This document shows positions 14,969 to 15,322 of a DNA stretch of 15,322 nucleotides, piece by piece. The translations under genes and the position numbers were made by a program. How positions within the stretch are numbered: position 1 is the first letter of the stretch; the number at the start of each line of letters is the position of its first letter. The notes under the pieces are model-generated. The model was not told the DNA's origin and did no database searches. It saw only the letters and a program-made list of their open reading frames with translations. The stretch lies in contig JAIWOS010000011.1 in the NCBI GenBank assembly GCA_020217265.1, positions 1 to 15,322 of the forward strand, in the 5' to 3' direction. Source of the stretch: Thiobacillus sp. GTDB lineage: Bacteria > Pseudomonadota > Gammaproteobacteria > Burkholderiales > Thiobacillaceae.

Positions 14969-15322
14969 ATGATTCCAAAGGATAAGCTGCTGGCCGACCT
15001 GAAATGGGCGACGCGCCAGCGCCTGCAGTTCATCGAGGTGATGGCCTGGTACGCCGGGGTGGTAACGCGCGCCGACGTGGCGCGCGCCTTTGGCTTGTCC
15101 GACCCGGCGGCGACCAAGGATCTCAAGCTCTACGGCGATCTTGCTCCCGGCAATCTGCAGTACAACCACGCGGTGTTCGGCTTCGTGCCGGCGCCGGGCT
15201 TTGCGCCGGTGTTCGCCGACCTGTCGCCGGCCGTCGCGCTGCCGGCGATGGCGGCCAATCGCGCGGTGCTGGGCGGGCCTTACGGCGAGGCGCGCATCTA
15301 CGGGCTGCCGGCCGCTGCCTTG
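14969..15322 (+). CDS. CapW/BrxR-like WYL-domain transcriptional regulator (3' end outside window)
   Basis: The frame is open from ATG 14969 to the window end, giving 118 residues. An SD (GGGGA, five bases upstream) and a TATAAT box support the start. The protein begins MIPKDKLLADLKWATRQRLQ and continues with FIEVMAWYAGVVTRADVARAFGLSDPAATKDLKLY, a winged helix-turn-helix. Then come GDLAPGNLQYNHAVFGFVPAPGFAPVFADLSP, which from memory resembles the linker of CapW/BrxR regulators (APGNL-x-Y...Y-x-PAPGF-x-P). The WYL and WCX domains expected by this family would lie beyond the edge and are not seen. Such proteins repress BREX, CBASS and other anti-phage operons and often stand first in the locus. 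It diverges from recA. Assignment rests on the N-terminal third only. Confidence 0.7.
   Translation, partial: MIPKDKLLADLKWATRQRLQFIEVMAWYAGVVTRADVARAFGLSDPAATKDLKLYGDLAPGNLQYNHAVFGFVPAPGFAPVFADLSPAVALPAMAANRAVLGGPYGEARIYGLPAAAL

Overview
The window looks like a chromosomal segment of a high-GC betaproteobacterium. The gene order ruvB-ybgC-tolQRAB-pal-cpoB-queE-queC, the protein sequences, and a YeeE/YedE sulfur-transport gene beside a periplasmic thioredoxin would suit a Thiobacillus-like sulfur bacterium. The genus is an inference, not something read directly.

Layout. Positions 2-910 hold the 3' part of ruvB (Holliday-junction helicase). Positions 910-6641 hold a tightly packed tol-pal block: ybgC, tolQ, tolR, tolA, tolB, a small unrecognised lipoprotein, pal and cpoB. 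Several start and stop codons overlap by 1-4 bases. Together these genes build the envelope machine that couples inner-membrane proton motive force to outer-membrane constriction at division. Positions 6649-8099 hold queE and queC, consecutive steps of preQ0/queuosine synthesis. queE carries two in-frame copies of a palindromic 57-bp repeat at its N terminus. Positions 8197-10080 hold a YeeE/YedE transporter and a TlpA-like thioredoxin behind their own promoter, closed by a perfect 44-bp palindrome that should act as a terminator. A tRNA-Lys(UUU) with promoter and terminator follows.

Positions 10566-13130 hold a type IV pilin gene with a sigma-54 type promoter, a strong terminator, and an O-antigen-ligase/PglL-type membrane protein that probably glycosylates the pilin. 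The ligase gene has clearly lower GC than its surroundings. On the minus strand lie recA and recX (14802 down to 13290), overlapping by 23 bases, with a good sigma-70 promoter for recA.

At the right edge, diverging from recA, begins a plus-strand gene cut off by the window. Its N-terminal 118 residues look like the winged-helix region of the CapW/BrxR class of WYL regulators, which typically sit at the head of BREX, CBASS and other anti-phage loci. A 13-bp inverted repeat lies in the divergent spacer. This is the best sign that an accessory defence island starts just beyond the window.

Most of the window is conserved housekeeping DNA. The points of interest are the repeat insertion in queE, the regulator at the edge, the extra Tol-Pal lipoprotein, the 44-bp palindrome and the low-GC pilin ligase.
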